Source of the DNA: an uncultured Pelagibacteraceae bacterium
GTDB lineage: Bacteria; Pseudomonadota; Alphaproteobacteria; Pelagibacterales; Pelagibacteraceae
Assembly (NCBI GenBank): GCA_902558225.1
Contig: CACEDG010000003.1
Coordinates: 1 to 64,000, forward strand
DNA: 64,000 nucleotides
Direction: 5' to 3'
The position numbers were made by a program, and so were the translations under genes. The stretch's first letter is position 1, and each line of letters starts with the position of its first letter. Under the pieces are notes generated by a model that was not told the origin of the DNA, ran no database searches, and was given only the letters and a program-made list of their open reading frames with translations. Shown here piece after piece: positions 37,733-46,508 of this stretch.

Positions 37733-38761
37733 ATGAGGAAGATTTCAATTTTAACGTTAATCTTTTCAGTAATTACATCATCATTTGCAATTGCAAATGA
37801 GGTTAATGTTTTTAATGCAAGACATTATAAAGCAGATTCTGAGCTTTATTCTAAGTTTACAAATATGACTGGTATTAAAGTTAATTTGATAAACGGAAAA
37901 TCAGGTGCTTTAGAAAAAAGAATCGTAAGTGAGGGTGCAGACTCTTCCGCTGACTTATATATAACTGCAGATGCAGGAAGATGCGGTGCCATGGATGCTA
38001 AAGGTTTGCTTCAAAGTGGTTTAACATCTGCAGCTATTAAAAATGCTGTCCCAAAAAGCTTTAGAACAAATAAGTGGGTTGGAATCGCAAAGAGAGCAAG
38101 AATAATTTATTATTCACCAGAAAGAGTAACTGGTGCTGAATTATCTGGGATGACTTATGAAGGGCTAGCTGATCCAAAGTGGAAAGGTAGATTGGTAATT
38201 AGAAAATCTAGCAACATTTATAATAAATCTCTTGTAGCGTCTTTAATTAAGAATAATGGTAAAGCTGCAACAGCAGCATGGGCAGAGGGAGTTGTTGCAA
38301 ACATGGCAAGAACACCAACAGGTAATGATAGAGCTCAAATTATGGCAGTCGCAGCGGGTGAAGCTGATATTGCTGTAGCTAATACTTATTATTTGGCTCT
38401 TATGTTATCTGGCAAGAAAGGTGCAGAGCAACAAGAAGCTGCAAAAAAAGTTAAAGCTTTTTTTCCTAATCAAAACGATAGAGGAACGCACATGAATGTT
38501 AGTTGTGCTGCCTTAGTAAAAGGTGCACCTAACAAAGCTAACGCTGTTAAACTTGTAGAGTTTTTATTAACTCCTGGGTCTCAAGAGCATTTTACGAATA
38601 ATACTTTTGAGTTTCCAATGATTGATGGTGTTTCACCAAGTCCATTAGTAGTCAATAATTTAGGATTAGATTTCAAACAAGATATGAAAACTAAACTAGC
38701 ATCTTATGGAAAAAATCAAGCTGCCGCAGTAGAAGTAATGACAGCTGCTGGTTGGAAGTAA
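37733..38761 (+). CDS. Iron(III) ABC transporter substrate-binding protein
   Basis: Signal peptide, NVFNARHYKADSELYSKFTNMTGIKVNLINGKSGALEKR; FbpA/FutA/SfuA-like. Confidence 0.93.
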   Translation: MRKISILTLIFSVITSSFAIANEVNVFNARHYKADSELYSKFTNMTGIKVNLINGKSGALEKRIVSEGADSSADLYITADAGRCGAMDAKGLLQSGLTSAAIKNAVPKSFRTNKWVGIAKRARIIYYSPERVTGAELSGMTYEGLADPKWKGRLVIRKSSNIYNKSLVASLIKNNGKAATAAWAEGVVANMARTPTGNDRAQIMAVAAGEADIAVANTYYLALMLSGKKGAEQQEAAKKVKAFFPNQNDRGTHMNVSCAALVKGAPNKANAVKLVEFLLTPGSQEHFTNNTFEFPMIDGVSPSPLVVNNLGLDFKQDMKTKLASYGKNQAAAVEVMTAAGWK

Positions 38762-38764
38762 CAA

Positions 38765-38935
38765 ATGAAAGAAAAAAAGAAATTTATTTCTGAAGTTGAT
38801 TTAAATAATTCTTCTAAAGCATGTTCCCCATGTAGTTTGGAGTGTGAAAAAATCAACAAAAGAGTAAATAACAGAAAGCTTTCAGAAATTGAAACAAAGG
38901 AGGTTCCGCATATCCTAAAAGTATTTGATTTTTGA
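38765..38935 (+). CDS. 56-aa small protein with CxxCxxxC motif, absent from ORF track
   Basis: MKEKKKFISEVDLNNSSKACSPCSLECEKINKRVNNRKLSEIETKEVPHILKVFDF; starts 3 nt after the SBP stop. Confidence 0.55.
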   Translation: MKEKKKFISEVDLNNSSKACSPCSLECEKINKRVNNRKLSEIETKEVPHILKVFDF

Positions 38936-38946
38936 TTTTTCTGGGT

Positions 38947-38991
38947 GTTCATGAGCCTTAACTAAGATGTTTCCTTATTAAGGCCATGAAC
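38947..38991 (+). promoter_or_regulatory. Long intercistronic hairpin in the iron transporter operon
   Basis: GTTCATG(A)GCCTTAA ... TTAAGGCCATGAAC, 14 bp with one bulged A. Confidence 0.75.
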
Positions 38992-39027
38992 ATAATACTT
39001 TCATGTTTATAAGGCGGATTATAAATT

Positions 39028-40647
39028 ATGAGAATAAATTTTTGGTACGTATCTTCTTTTGTAATTTCATTATTTGTAATCATTCCTATTTTAACTGTTT
39101 TTAGCAGTTTTTTTGAAAGCACTTCTAACTATTATCAAGTATTAAAAGATACTTTTTTAATGGAGTATATTTTCAATTCCTTAATTTTATTAGTGAGTGT
39201 TTTGATTTTAACTTTTTTAATTGGGACAGGATCTGCCTACCTGGTTTCATTTTTCAATTTCCCATTCAGTAATTTTTTTAAATGGGCACTAATATTATCT
39301 TTTGCTGTACCACCTTATATTTATGCATATTCTTTGACAGCTTTTTTTGAAAATTATGGCACAGCTTTTACTATTTTAAAAAATTTATTTGGCGAGGGAA
39401 GTTATAATCAAAGCATTCCAAAGTTTGATGGCTTATTGGGAGCAGTTTTGTCAATTTCTTTTTCACTTTATGCCTATGTATATATTCTAGCTAGAGCGTC
39501 ATTTTTATATCAATCACAAAACATAATTGATTTAGGAAAAAATCTAGGGTTTACAAAATTTAAGGTATTTTATTCAATCATTCTTCCAGCTGCACGGCCT
39601 GCTATAGTTGCTGGCTTATCGCTAGTGGCTATGGAAACACTTGCTGAATTCGGTGCAGTAGATTTCTTCTCAATAAATACATTAACAACGGGTATCTATA
39701 ATTCATGGATTGCTTTTGATGATTTGGCATTTGCAAATCAATTATCGTTCTTCCTATTGTTATTTATTTTTGCACTTTTTATTATAGAAAATTTATCTAG
39801 AAAAAACGCCAAATATCACTTCAATACTAAAGCAGGATTTAAACAAAAACAAAAAATACAACTTTCAGGTAAAAAAGCTTTCTTAGCATTTTCTTTTTGT
39901 TTTTTTATATTCTTTTTAAGCTTTTTATTTCCACTTAGTCAGATGATGTATTGGACAATAAAATTTCCAGAAAATTTGTTTGATTTAAAAATTTTGGATT
40001 TGTTAATGAATACTCTTTACTTAGTAATTTTATCAAGTCTAATGTTGATAATATTTGGTTTGGTTTCTAATTATGGAAACAGAGTAAATAAAAATAAAAC
40101 TTTAAATATTTTATCAACATTATCTATTTCAGGTTATGCAATTCCTGGAGTAATTTTAGCTGTAGCATTCATAACCTTTATTGCATGGTTTGATAATAGT
40201 GTAATTAAAAATTTGGGTTTTGTTTCTATTAAAAAAGTTTTTATAGGATCAATTCTTGGATTAGTACTTGTATATTTTATTAGATTTTATTCTCTTGCAT
40301 ATAATGGAATTAAATCTGGCTATGAAAAAATCAATATTTCAGTTGATGAAAGCTCATATTTACTTGGTTACTCAAAAAGAAAAACTTTTATGAATATTCA
40401 TATTCCTTTTCTAAGAAATTCTTTATTGTTTGTTGGAATATTAGTCTCTTTAGAAATAATAAGAGAATTACCAATTACTCTCATTTTAAGACCGTTTAAT
40501 TTTGAAACTTTTGCAACAACAGCTTATATCTCTGCATCGGAGGATTTACTTGAGGCTGCTGCGGTGCCTTCATTATTTTTGATTTTGATTGCAACTTTCT
40601 TCATAATTGTTACATCTAAATATATTTTAAGAGATTATAATGAATAA
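39028..40647 (+). CDS. Iron(III) ABC transporter permease
   Basis: FbpB/SfuB-like, two permease domains, next to the ATPase. Confidence 0.9.
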   Translation: MRINFWYVSSFVISLFVIIPILTVFSSFFESTSNYYQVLKDTFLMEYIFNSLILLVSVLILTFLIGTGSAYLVSFFNFPFSNFFKWALILSFAVPPYIYAYSLTAFFENYGTAFTILKNLFGEGSYNQSIPKFDGLLGAVLSISFSLYAYVYILARASFLYQSQNIIDLGKNLGFTKFKVFYSIILPAARPAIVAGLSLVAMETLAEFGAVDFFSINTLTTGIYNSWIAFDDLAFANQLSFFLLLFIFALFIIENLSRKNAKYHFNTKAGFKQKQKIQLSGKKAFLAFSFCFFIFFLSFLFPLSQMMYWTIKFPENLFDLKILDLLMNTLYLVILSSLMLIIFGLVSNYGNRVNKNKTLNILSTLSISGYAIPGVILAVAFITFIAWFDNSVIKNLGFVSIKKVFIGSILGLVLVYFIRFYSLAYNGIKSGYEKINISVDESSYLLGYSKRKTFMNIHIPFLRNSLLFVGILVSLEIIRELPITLILRPFNFETFATTAYISASEDLLEAAAVPSLFLILIATFFIIVTSKYILRDYNE

Positions 40648-41701
40648 AAATTTTTTTGAAGTTAAAAACGTTGATTTTAATGTAGGTAACAAAACTAAAG
40701 TTAAAAATGTTTCTTTTGCAATTGAAAATCAAGGCGACGTAATATGTCTTTTAGGTCCTTCAGGAATTGGAAAAACCACAATCTTAAGAACTATTGCCGG
40801 CCTCGAAAAATTAAAAAAAGGATCAATAATATTAAATGGAAAAACTTTATCTTCTGAAAATATTAATTTAGAGCCAGAGGATAGAAATGTTTCACTCGCT
40901 TTTCAAGATAACAGCCTATTCCCGCATTACACTATTGAAAAAAATATTTCGCTTGGTTCTGAAAGAAATAAGGAAAAAAAAGAGAAAAAAATTAGTTTAA
41001 AAGAAATGGTAGATTTATTAGATATATTTCACATTCTTAATAAATATCCTCATGAAATAAGTGCTGGTGAAGCCCAAAGAGCGTCATTAGCAAGATCATT
41101 GATAATGCAACCAGACTTATTGTTACTTGATGAGCCATTATCAAATGTGGATCAAAGTTTTAAAGAAGAAATCCAAGTAAGATTAAAAAAAATTTTAAAT
41201 CAATTAAAGATCACAACAATCATTGTTACTCATGACTCTTATGAGGCATTTTATTTAGGATCTAAATGTGGAATAATTTTAAATCAAGAACTGAAACAAT
41301 TTGATGATCCTTATAAGATTTATCATTTGCCAAATTCTATTGAAGTAGTAAATTTTTTAAATAGAGGAATTTTAGTTCCAGCAAAGGTGACTGGAAAAAA
41401 TACTTTAGAAAATTGGGATTTAGGCACTATTGAAGGGAATTTTATAAAGGAGTATCCAGAAGGGGCCAATGTGCAATTATTACTTCAACCAGAAGATTTA
41501 GAGCATGATGATACAAGTAATTTAAAACTTGAGGTAGTTGATCGAAAATTTAGAGGCACTAATTTTATTTATACTCTCAGAACTCCAAGCAATACTTTAA
41601 TTCCAGTATTTGTTCATTCACACCATATACATCAACATGAAGTTGATGAAAAATTTGGTATCAAAAGACCAATTCATATTGATCATATAGTTTGCTTCTA
41701 A
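40640..41701 (+). CDS. Iron(III) ABC transporter ATP-binding protein
   Basis: Walker A GPSGIGKTT, ABC signature ISAGEAQRASLARS, LLLDEPLSNVD. Confidence 0.92.
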   Translation: MNKNFFEVKNVDFNVGNKTKVKNVSFAIENQGDVICLLGPSGIGKTTILRTIAGLEKLKKGSIILNGKTLSSENINLEPEDRNVSLAFQDNSLFPHYTIEKNISLGSERNKEKKEKKISLKEMVDLLDIFHILNKYPHEISAGEAQRASLARSLIMQPDLLLLDEPLSNVDQSFKEEIQVRLKKILNQLKITTIIVTHDSYEAFYLGSKCGIILNQELKQFDDPYKIYHLPNSIEVVNFLNRGILVPAKVTGKNTLENWDLGTIEGNFIKEYPEGANVQLLLQPEDLEHDDTSNLKLEVVDRKFRGTNFIYTLRTPSNTLIPVFVHSHHIHQHEVDEKFGIKRPIHIDHIVCF

Positions 41702-41718
41702 TAAAAACCTTTTAGAAA

Positions 41719-42411
41719 ATGAAAAGTAACTTTAAAGTTTTTTTAAAGGGAATTATCGATGTAAGCCCACTTATGATACCAGTGGTTCCATTTGGTTTGA
41801 TATTTGGCGTTTTGGCTATTGATATTGGATTTACTCCAATTGAAACAATGGCAATGTCTCTAATAATTTTTGGTGGCGCTTCGCAAATTGTATTATTGCA
41901 ATTATTTTCAGGAGGAGCTTCATCGCTAGTAATAATAAGTTCAGTTGGAGCTGTTAATTCAAGACACCTACTTTATGGTGCGGTAGTATCTGAACATCTT
42001 TCAGATTTAAAATTAATCTGGAAAATTATCATTTCATACTTTCTAATCGATCAGGCATTTGCAATATCAAATGAATATTTAAAAAAGAATAAAGATAATA
42101 ATAGATATTTTCATTTAGTGGGTGGGGGAGCTACTTGTTGGGTAATATGGCAATCTACAACATTTTTAGGGATTATACTTGGAGCAGCAATTCCGGAAAA
42201 ACTTGGTCTTAGTTTTGCAGTTCCTTTAACCTTTTTAGCTTTATTAGTTAATGACTTTAGAAAATTAATAAATGTGATTGTAATAATTATTTCAGGATTG
42301 GTTGCTACTTTTGGATATAATTATATTCCTTTTAAAGCCTACGTCATAGTTGCTGCTTTAGCAGGGCTATTTACGGCAATGATATTAACAATGAAAAACA
42401 AAAAAGCATGA
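41719..42411 (+). CDS. azlC: AzlC-family branched-chain amino acid exporter subunit
   Basis: PLMIPVVPFGLIFGVLAI, GGASQIVLLQL, NSRHLLYG. Confidence 0.92.
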   Translation: MKSNFKVFLKGIIDVSPLMIPVVPFGLIFGVLAIDIGFTPIETMAMSLIIFGGASQIVLLQLFSGGASSLVIISSVGAVNSRHLLYGAVVSEHLSDLKLIWKIIISYFLIDQAFAISNEYLKKNKDNNRYFHLVGGGATCWVIWQSTTFLGIILGAAIPEKLGLSFAVPLTFLALLVNDFRKLINVIVIIISGLVATFGYNYIPFKAYVIVAALAGLFTAMILTMKNKKA

Positions 42412-42722
42412 GTAACTGGGCATTAATTTTATGTTGTGGATTGATTACTTATTTAACAAGATTTTCTATGATAGCTTTAATTAAAAAGGAAATGTTTAAT
42501 GATAGAATTAGAGAAATATTATCATTTGTACCCTCTGCAATATTTCCAGCAATAATTTTTCCTGCAATTTTTATTAATGACAAAGGGTTATTCGAAATAG
42601 ATGATAATCCAAAGATATTAGCTGCAATAATTGCAATGGTAATTGGTATTTTTTCTAGAAGTATTATTGCGACAATATTTTCAGGGTTAGCCTCTTACTG
42701 GTTATTAATATATGCTGTATAA
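42408..42722 (+). CDS. azlD: AzlD-family protein
   Basis: Small 4-TM protein overlapping azlC stop. Confidence 0.9.
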   Translation: MSNWALILCCGLITYLTRFSMIALIKKEMFNDRIREILSFVPSAIFPAIIFPAIFINDKGLFEIDDNPKILAAIIAMVIGIFSRSIIATIFSGLASYWLLIYAV

Positions 42723-42728
42723 CTAATT

Positions 42729-43118
42729 ATGAAAAAAATTTTAACATTTTGTTTTCTTTTATTTGCATTCAATGTCAATGCAATGGAGAAAGAGACAACT
42801 TTCAAAAAAGAATTATTTGATAAAGCTCAATCTGAGGGGAAAGTTGTAATTATAAGCTCTTGGATTAAATATTGTCCATCATGTGCTGGTCAAATGAAAA
42901 TATTACAAAAAGCGAAAAGAGAAGGAAAATTATCCGACATAAAATTTGATAATATTGAATATTTTTCTTTTGATGTAACAAATAGAGAAATTGCCGATTT
43001 CTTTAATATTCAATATCAAACTACATTATTGATTTTTAAAGGCGATAATGAAGTTTATAGAAGTATTGGTGAAACTACAGAAGAATTAATCTATGAAGCT
43101 TTAAAAGCTTCGATCTAA
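42729..43118 (+). CDS. Exported thioredoxin-fold protein
   Basis: Signal peptide, KYCPSCAGQMK redox motif. Confidence 0.75.
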   Translation: MKKILTFCFLLFAFNVNAMEKETTFKKELFDKAQSEGKVVIISSWIKYCPSCAGQMKILQKAKREGKLSDIKFDNIEYFSFDVTNREIADFFNIQYQTTLLIFKGDNEVYRSIGETTEELIYEALKASI

Positions 43119-43119
43119 A

Positions 43120-43800
43120 CTAAGCACCTAGATTTATATTTTTAGCAACATTAAAATCTATTTCTTTTGGCTTTTTTAAATTTAAATTATTCATAATCTC
43201 AACGTACTCATCCACACTATTAACTTGTAATCTTGGGTTTTGTTTTTTTTCTTTTCCAATTGTGCTTACTTTTTCACCTTTGTAATCATGTGCAGGGTAT
43301 AAGAGTGTATCTTCCGGAAGTTTCAAAAGTTTATTAAAAATTGAGTTATAGGCATCTGTAGCACTACCATTTTGAAAATCAGTTCTACCTGTTCCATTTA
43401 TTAGTAAAGTATCACCAGAAAAAAGCTGCTTGTCCATCAAAAAACAATAACTATCAGAGGTATGTCCTGGAGTATACATAGCTCTTATTTTTAAATTATC
43501 CAAATTAATATATTCATCATCTTTCACTTTTATTTCAACAGATTCTGCTGGAGTGTGGTCACCCATTATCGTTGAGCATTTTGTAATATCTTTTAGTTTT
43601 GATGCTCCAGTTACATGGTCAGCATGGATATGTGTATCGATTACTTTAACTAATCTTAAATCTAATTGCTTTAATAATTCAATATATTGATTAACATTTT
43701 CAAGTACGGGATCAATAATTAGCGCTTCTCTACCTTCAGCTGAGGCAATTAAGTAAGTGTAAGTGCTAGATTTTTGATCAAATAATTGTTTAAAAATCAT
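43120..43800 (-). CDS. Metallo-beta-lactamase fold hydrolase, persulfide dioxygenase (ETHE1)-like
   Basis: DTHIHADHVTGASKLK, YTPGHTSDSYCF, GDTLLINGTGRTDFQNG, PAHDYKG. Confidence 0.85.
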   Translation of the reverse strand: MIFKQLFDQKSSTYTYLIASAEGREALIIDPVLENVNQYIELLKQLDLRLVKVIDTHIHADHVTGASKLKDITKCSTIMGDHTPAESVEIKVKDDEYINLDNLKIRAMYTPGHTSDSYCFLMDKQLFSGDTLLINGTGRTDFQNGSATDAYNSIFNKLLKLPEDTLLYPAHDYKGEKVSTIGKEKKQNPRLQVNSVDEYVEIMNNLNLKKPKEIDFNVAKNINLGA

Positions 43801-43822
43801 AAGTAAATATTATCATATAACT

Positions 43823-44260
43823 ATGGAAACCACTACATTTGACTGGTCTTGTAATCATACGTGGAAACAGAGTGCTAAAAATACTGCTTGGTGTCTATTG
43901 GGTTGTGCGATTGGTGATTTTGGAACTATTCTTTTTTTCCAATTAACCGAAATCCCATTTCCAGTTTTAGCTATTATGATATTAGCAATAATTAATGGAT
44001 TAATTACTAGCATAATTTTAGAGACTATTATTCTACTTCGTCAAAATTTAGATTTTAAAAAAGCTTTAAAAACAGCCTTGGGTATGAGTTTTATTTCTAT
44101 GATAAGCATGGAAACAACAATGAATTTAACTGATTACCTCTTAACTGGTGGAGCGATGTTAACGTGGTGGGTTGTACCTTTAATGCTTATTGTTGGTTTT
44201 TTAACACCATGGCCATATAATTATTGGAGATTAAAAAAATATGGCATCAACTGTCATTAA
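43823..44260 (+). CDS. DUF4396-like membrane protein
   Basis: Four-TM hydrophobic pattern, GMSFISMISMETTMNLTDY; family from memory. Confidence 0.55.
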   Translation: METTTFDWSCNHTWKQSAKNTAWCLLGCAIGDFGTILFFQLTEIPFPVLAIMILAIINGLITSIILETIILLRQNLDFKKALKTALGMSFISMISMETTMNLTDYLLTGGAMLTWWVVPLMLIVGFLTPWPYNYWRLKKYGINCH

Positions 44261-44696
44261 AAATTGGGATAACAAAACTTGGCTGTCTTCAAAAAAATAT
44301 ATAGATTCATTTAATAAATTTTTAGTCAAAAATATTAATATTAATTCCAAATCTAAAGTTTTAGATATTGGATGTGGTAGAGGAAAAATTTTAGGATCTT
44401 TAAGTAAAAAATTAAATTTTGAAAATAAACCTTTAGGAATTGACATAATTAATCATCAAGATAGGGATAAAAGAATTGATTTTAAAAGAATTAACGCAAT
44501 AGATTTTTCATTAAGAAATAAACAAAAATTTGATTTAATTTTGATAAAACAAACGATTCATTTGATGAAATTAAATGAGATTAAAAAAATGTTATATCTA
44601 TTAAAAAAAAAATTAAGTCCAAATGGTAAAATTTTTATTTTTACCCTTGATGCAAGAAAGAATGAAATTCCAACTTTCAAAAAAAATGAATTATAG
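44241..44696 (+). CDS. SAM-dependent methyltransferase, N-terminal portion (frameshifted)
   Basis: SKVLDIGCGRGKILGSL; stops just after an A8 tract. Confidence 0.65.
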   Translation: MASTVIKNWDNKTWLSSKKYIDSFNKFLVKNININSKSKVLDIGCGRGKILGSLSKKLNFENKPLGIDIINHQDRDKRIDFKRINAIDFSLRNKQKFDLILIKQTIHLMKLNEIKKMLYLLKKKLSPNGKIFIFTLDARKNEIPTFKKNEL

Positions 44697-44952
44697 ACTT
44701 GATAAATCTCTTAAAAGAGACATGAGAATACTAAAGATTATTACAAAATTATACCCCAAGAGGATTAAAAAAAAATTTGTTTACAATGTAGAAATAAAGA
44801 AAAAGAAATATTTAGAAATGATCAAAAATAGATATATTTCAACATTAATACCTTTATCTAAAAAACAACTTGTCCTAGGTATACAAGAAATAAATTCAAA
44901 ATATAAAAATATTTTAAGATTTAAAGATAAATTAATTTGTATAATTTTATAA
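44623..44952 (+). CDS. C-terminal portion of the same methyltransferase in another frame
   Basis: Dropping one A from 44679-44686 fuses ...NEIPTFKK to MNYRLDKSLKRDMRILK... Confidence 0.5.
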   Translation: MVKFLFLPLMQERMKFQLSKKMNYRLDKSLKRDMRILKIITKLYPKRIKKKFVYNVEIKKKKYLEMIKNRYISTLIPLSKKQLVLGIQEINSKYKNILRFKDKLICIIL

Positions 44953-45474
44953 AATTCTTTTTAATAAATTTTCTTTAAATAATACTTTGTGAATTATTAC
45001 AGCTGAAATATGCAATGTAATTAATCCTATCAATGTATAATTTCCGATAATATGAATTTCATAAAATATTTCTGCTAATTCAAAGTTATCTTTAATTTCA
45101 AGATTAAAAAATAGCATATCAAGCTCTTCTCCATTATATAGTTTCTTTAAAGCCCCTGAAGTTGTAATCGTTAAAATTGAAAGATATAAAAGTATGTGAT
45201 TCAATTTTGCTATAAGTTTTTGTCCAATAAAAATACTATTTTGTAAACGTGGTGTGGGATTAAATATTTTATAAATTAGCCTTAATATAGTTAAATATAA
45301 TATGCTTAATCCTAGAGTGACGTGAATATTTTCAACAGTTATTCTTTTTTCACTAAAATCCATATCAACTAGATAAAAACCCAAAGGTATTTGAATAATC
45401 AATACTGCGGCACTTAACCAATGAAATATTTTGGAAAAGACTCCATATTCTGTTAAGGTGTTAAGTAATTTCAT
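44947..45474 (-). CDS. Cytochrome b561 family protein
   Basis: FSKIFHWLSAAVLIIQIPLGFYLV, EIHIIGNYTLIGLITLHISAVIIH. Confidence 0.88.
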   Translation of the reverse strand: MKLLNTLTEYGVFSKIFHWLSAAVLIIQIPLGFYLVDMDFSEKRITVENIHVTLGLSILYLTILRLIYKIFNPTPRLQNSIFIGQKLIAKLNHILLYLSILTITTSGALKKLYNGEELDMLFFNLEIKDNFELAEIFYEIHIIGNYTLIGLITLHISAVIIHKVLFKENLLKRIL

Positions 45475-45945
45475 ATGGGATTAAAATATATCATTAATAG
45501 CTTTAAGTATATTTTCTTAATTTCAACTTTTGTTATTTTGTCGCTTCCTGCAAACTCTGAATTATCAGTAGAGGAAACAATTAAAGGGAGAAAAGCTTTA
45601 TTTAGTAAGAATTATAGTACTGCAAAGAGAGTTCAAGCCTTGTCATCTAAAGGCGATTTTGAAAAAGCAAAAAAATTAATGTTGGAGATGAGTGAGAATT
45701 ACAAAGTTTTGATTAATTATTTTCCAGATAATACTAAGGAAGGTTTTAAAACTGAGGCTTTGCCAATAATTTGGGAAAATAAAGATGAATTTAATGCCTT
45801 AATGACCAAATCATCCAATGACATGATCAAATTAGCATCTGTTATTGAAGACACTGAAAGTGTAGACGAAGTAAGGGAAGTTTTGACAAAAATGATGTGG
45901 GGAAACTGCAAATCTTGCCACTCTAAATTTAGGGCTCCTCACTAA
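45475..45945 (+). CDS. Cytochrome c' -like c-type cytochrome
   Basis: Signal peptide, C-terminal NCKSCHSKFR (CxxCH). Confidence 0.88.
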   Translation: MGLKYIINSFKYIFLISTFVILSLPANSELSVEETIKGRKALFSKNYSTAKRVQALSSKGDFEKAKKLMLEMSENYKVLINYFPDNTKEGFKTEALPIIWENKDEFNALMTKSSNDMIKLASVIEDTESVDEVREVLTKMMWGNCKSCHSKFRAPH

Positions 45946-45963
45946 TTCTAATTATATTTGAAA

Positions 45964-46062
45964 AACTTAAAAGAGAGGTTCGCTCTTTTAGTTAAGTTAC
46001 CAAAAGAGCTCCTCTATTCAGCCTCTTTGGCTATCAAATCCAAATGGATTTTAAGTTTTTTA
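45964..46062 (+). ncRNA. Candidate structured RNA: three consecutive hairpins ending in a T-tract
   Basis: AACTTAA-AAGAG/CTCTT..TTAAGTT; CCAAA(A)GAG/CTCTTTGG; AAATCC-AAAT-GGATTT then TAAGTTTTTTATTT. Confidence 0.4.
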
Positions 46063-46151
46063 TTTATGTATATTTGAAATATAAAGCTACCCAGCTAAGT
46101 ATCAGGTGGCATTAAATTCATTATAACAACCTCCTTAATTCAAAATAAAAT

Positions 46152-46222
46152 TTAAGCAGGTTGTATTCAATATATTTTTTTAAATTTGGATAAAATATAT
46201 TTCTTGAATACAACCTTCTTAA
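46152..46222. repeat. Large inverted repeat in noncoding island
   Basis: TTAAGCAGGTTGTATTCAA (46152-46170) vs TTGAATACAACCTTCTTAA (46204-46222), 18/19 paired, plus TATATTTT/AAAATATA inside. Confidence 0.8.
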
Positions 46223-46328
46223 GTATTAGATTCCCGATATCAAAAAAGAACTTCATAAAATTAAGAATTTAAACTTTTAATAACTATTTCATAATTGAAT
46301 ATTCTGAAAATTTATATATTCTGTTTTT

Positions 46329-46508
46329 ATGAAATATCTCAGTGGTTTAATAAGATTAATTGTAAGTCTTATTGGTTCTACAATAATTATTTATGCAATA
46401 AATTTTGTTGCTGGTTTTGCTGGCGCTGACTATTCGTTTACAAATGGAGAAGTATTTGTAATTTGGATTTTAATGGCAATATTAATTAATAATTGTTTTA
46501 AAAATTAA
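46329..46508 (+). CDS. 59-aa two-TM small membrane protein, absent from ORF track
   Basis: MKYLSGLIRLIVSLIGSTIIIYAINFVAGFAGADYSFTNGEVFVIWILMAILINNCFKN; convergent 11-nt overlap with next gene. Confidence 0.5.
   Translation: MKYLSGLIRLIVSLIGSTIIIYAINFVAGFAGADYSFTNGEVFVIWILMAILINNCFKN

Noticed and set aside
46152-46222. Insertion sequence or MITE remnant
   Set aside because: No transposase and no clear target-site duplication seen; cannot be excluded without genome-wide copy search
45946-46328. Possible tRNA or tmRNA piece (GGTTCG seen in the island)
   Set aside because: No cloverleaf or acceptor stem could be formed; GGTTCG is only a hairpin loop
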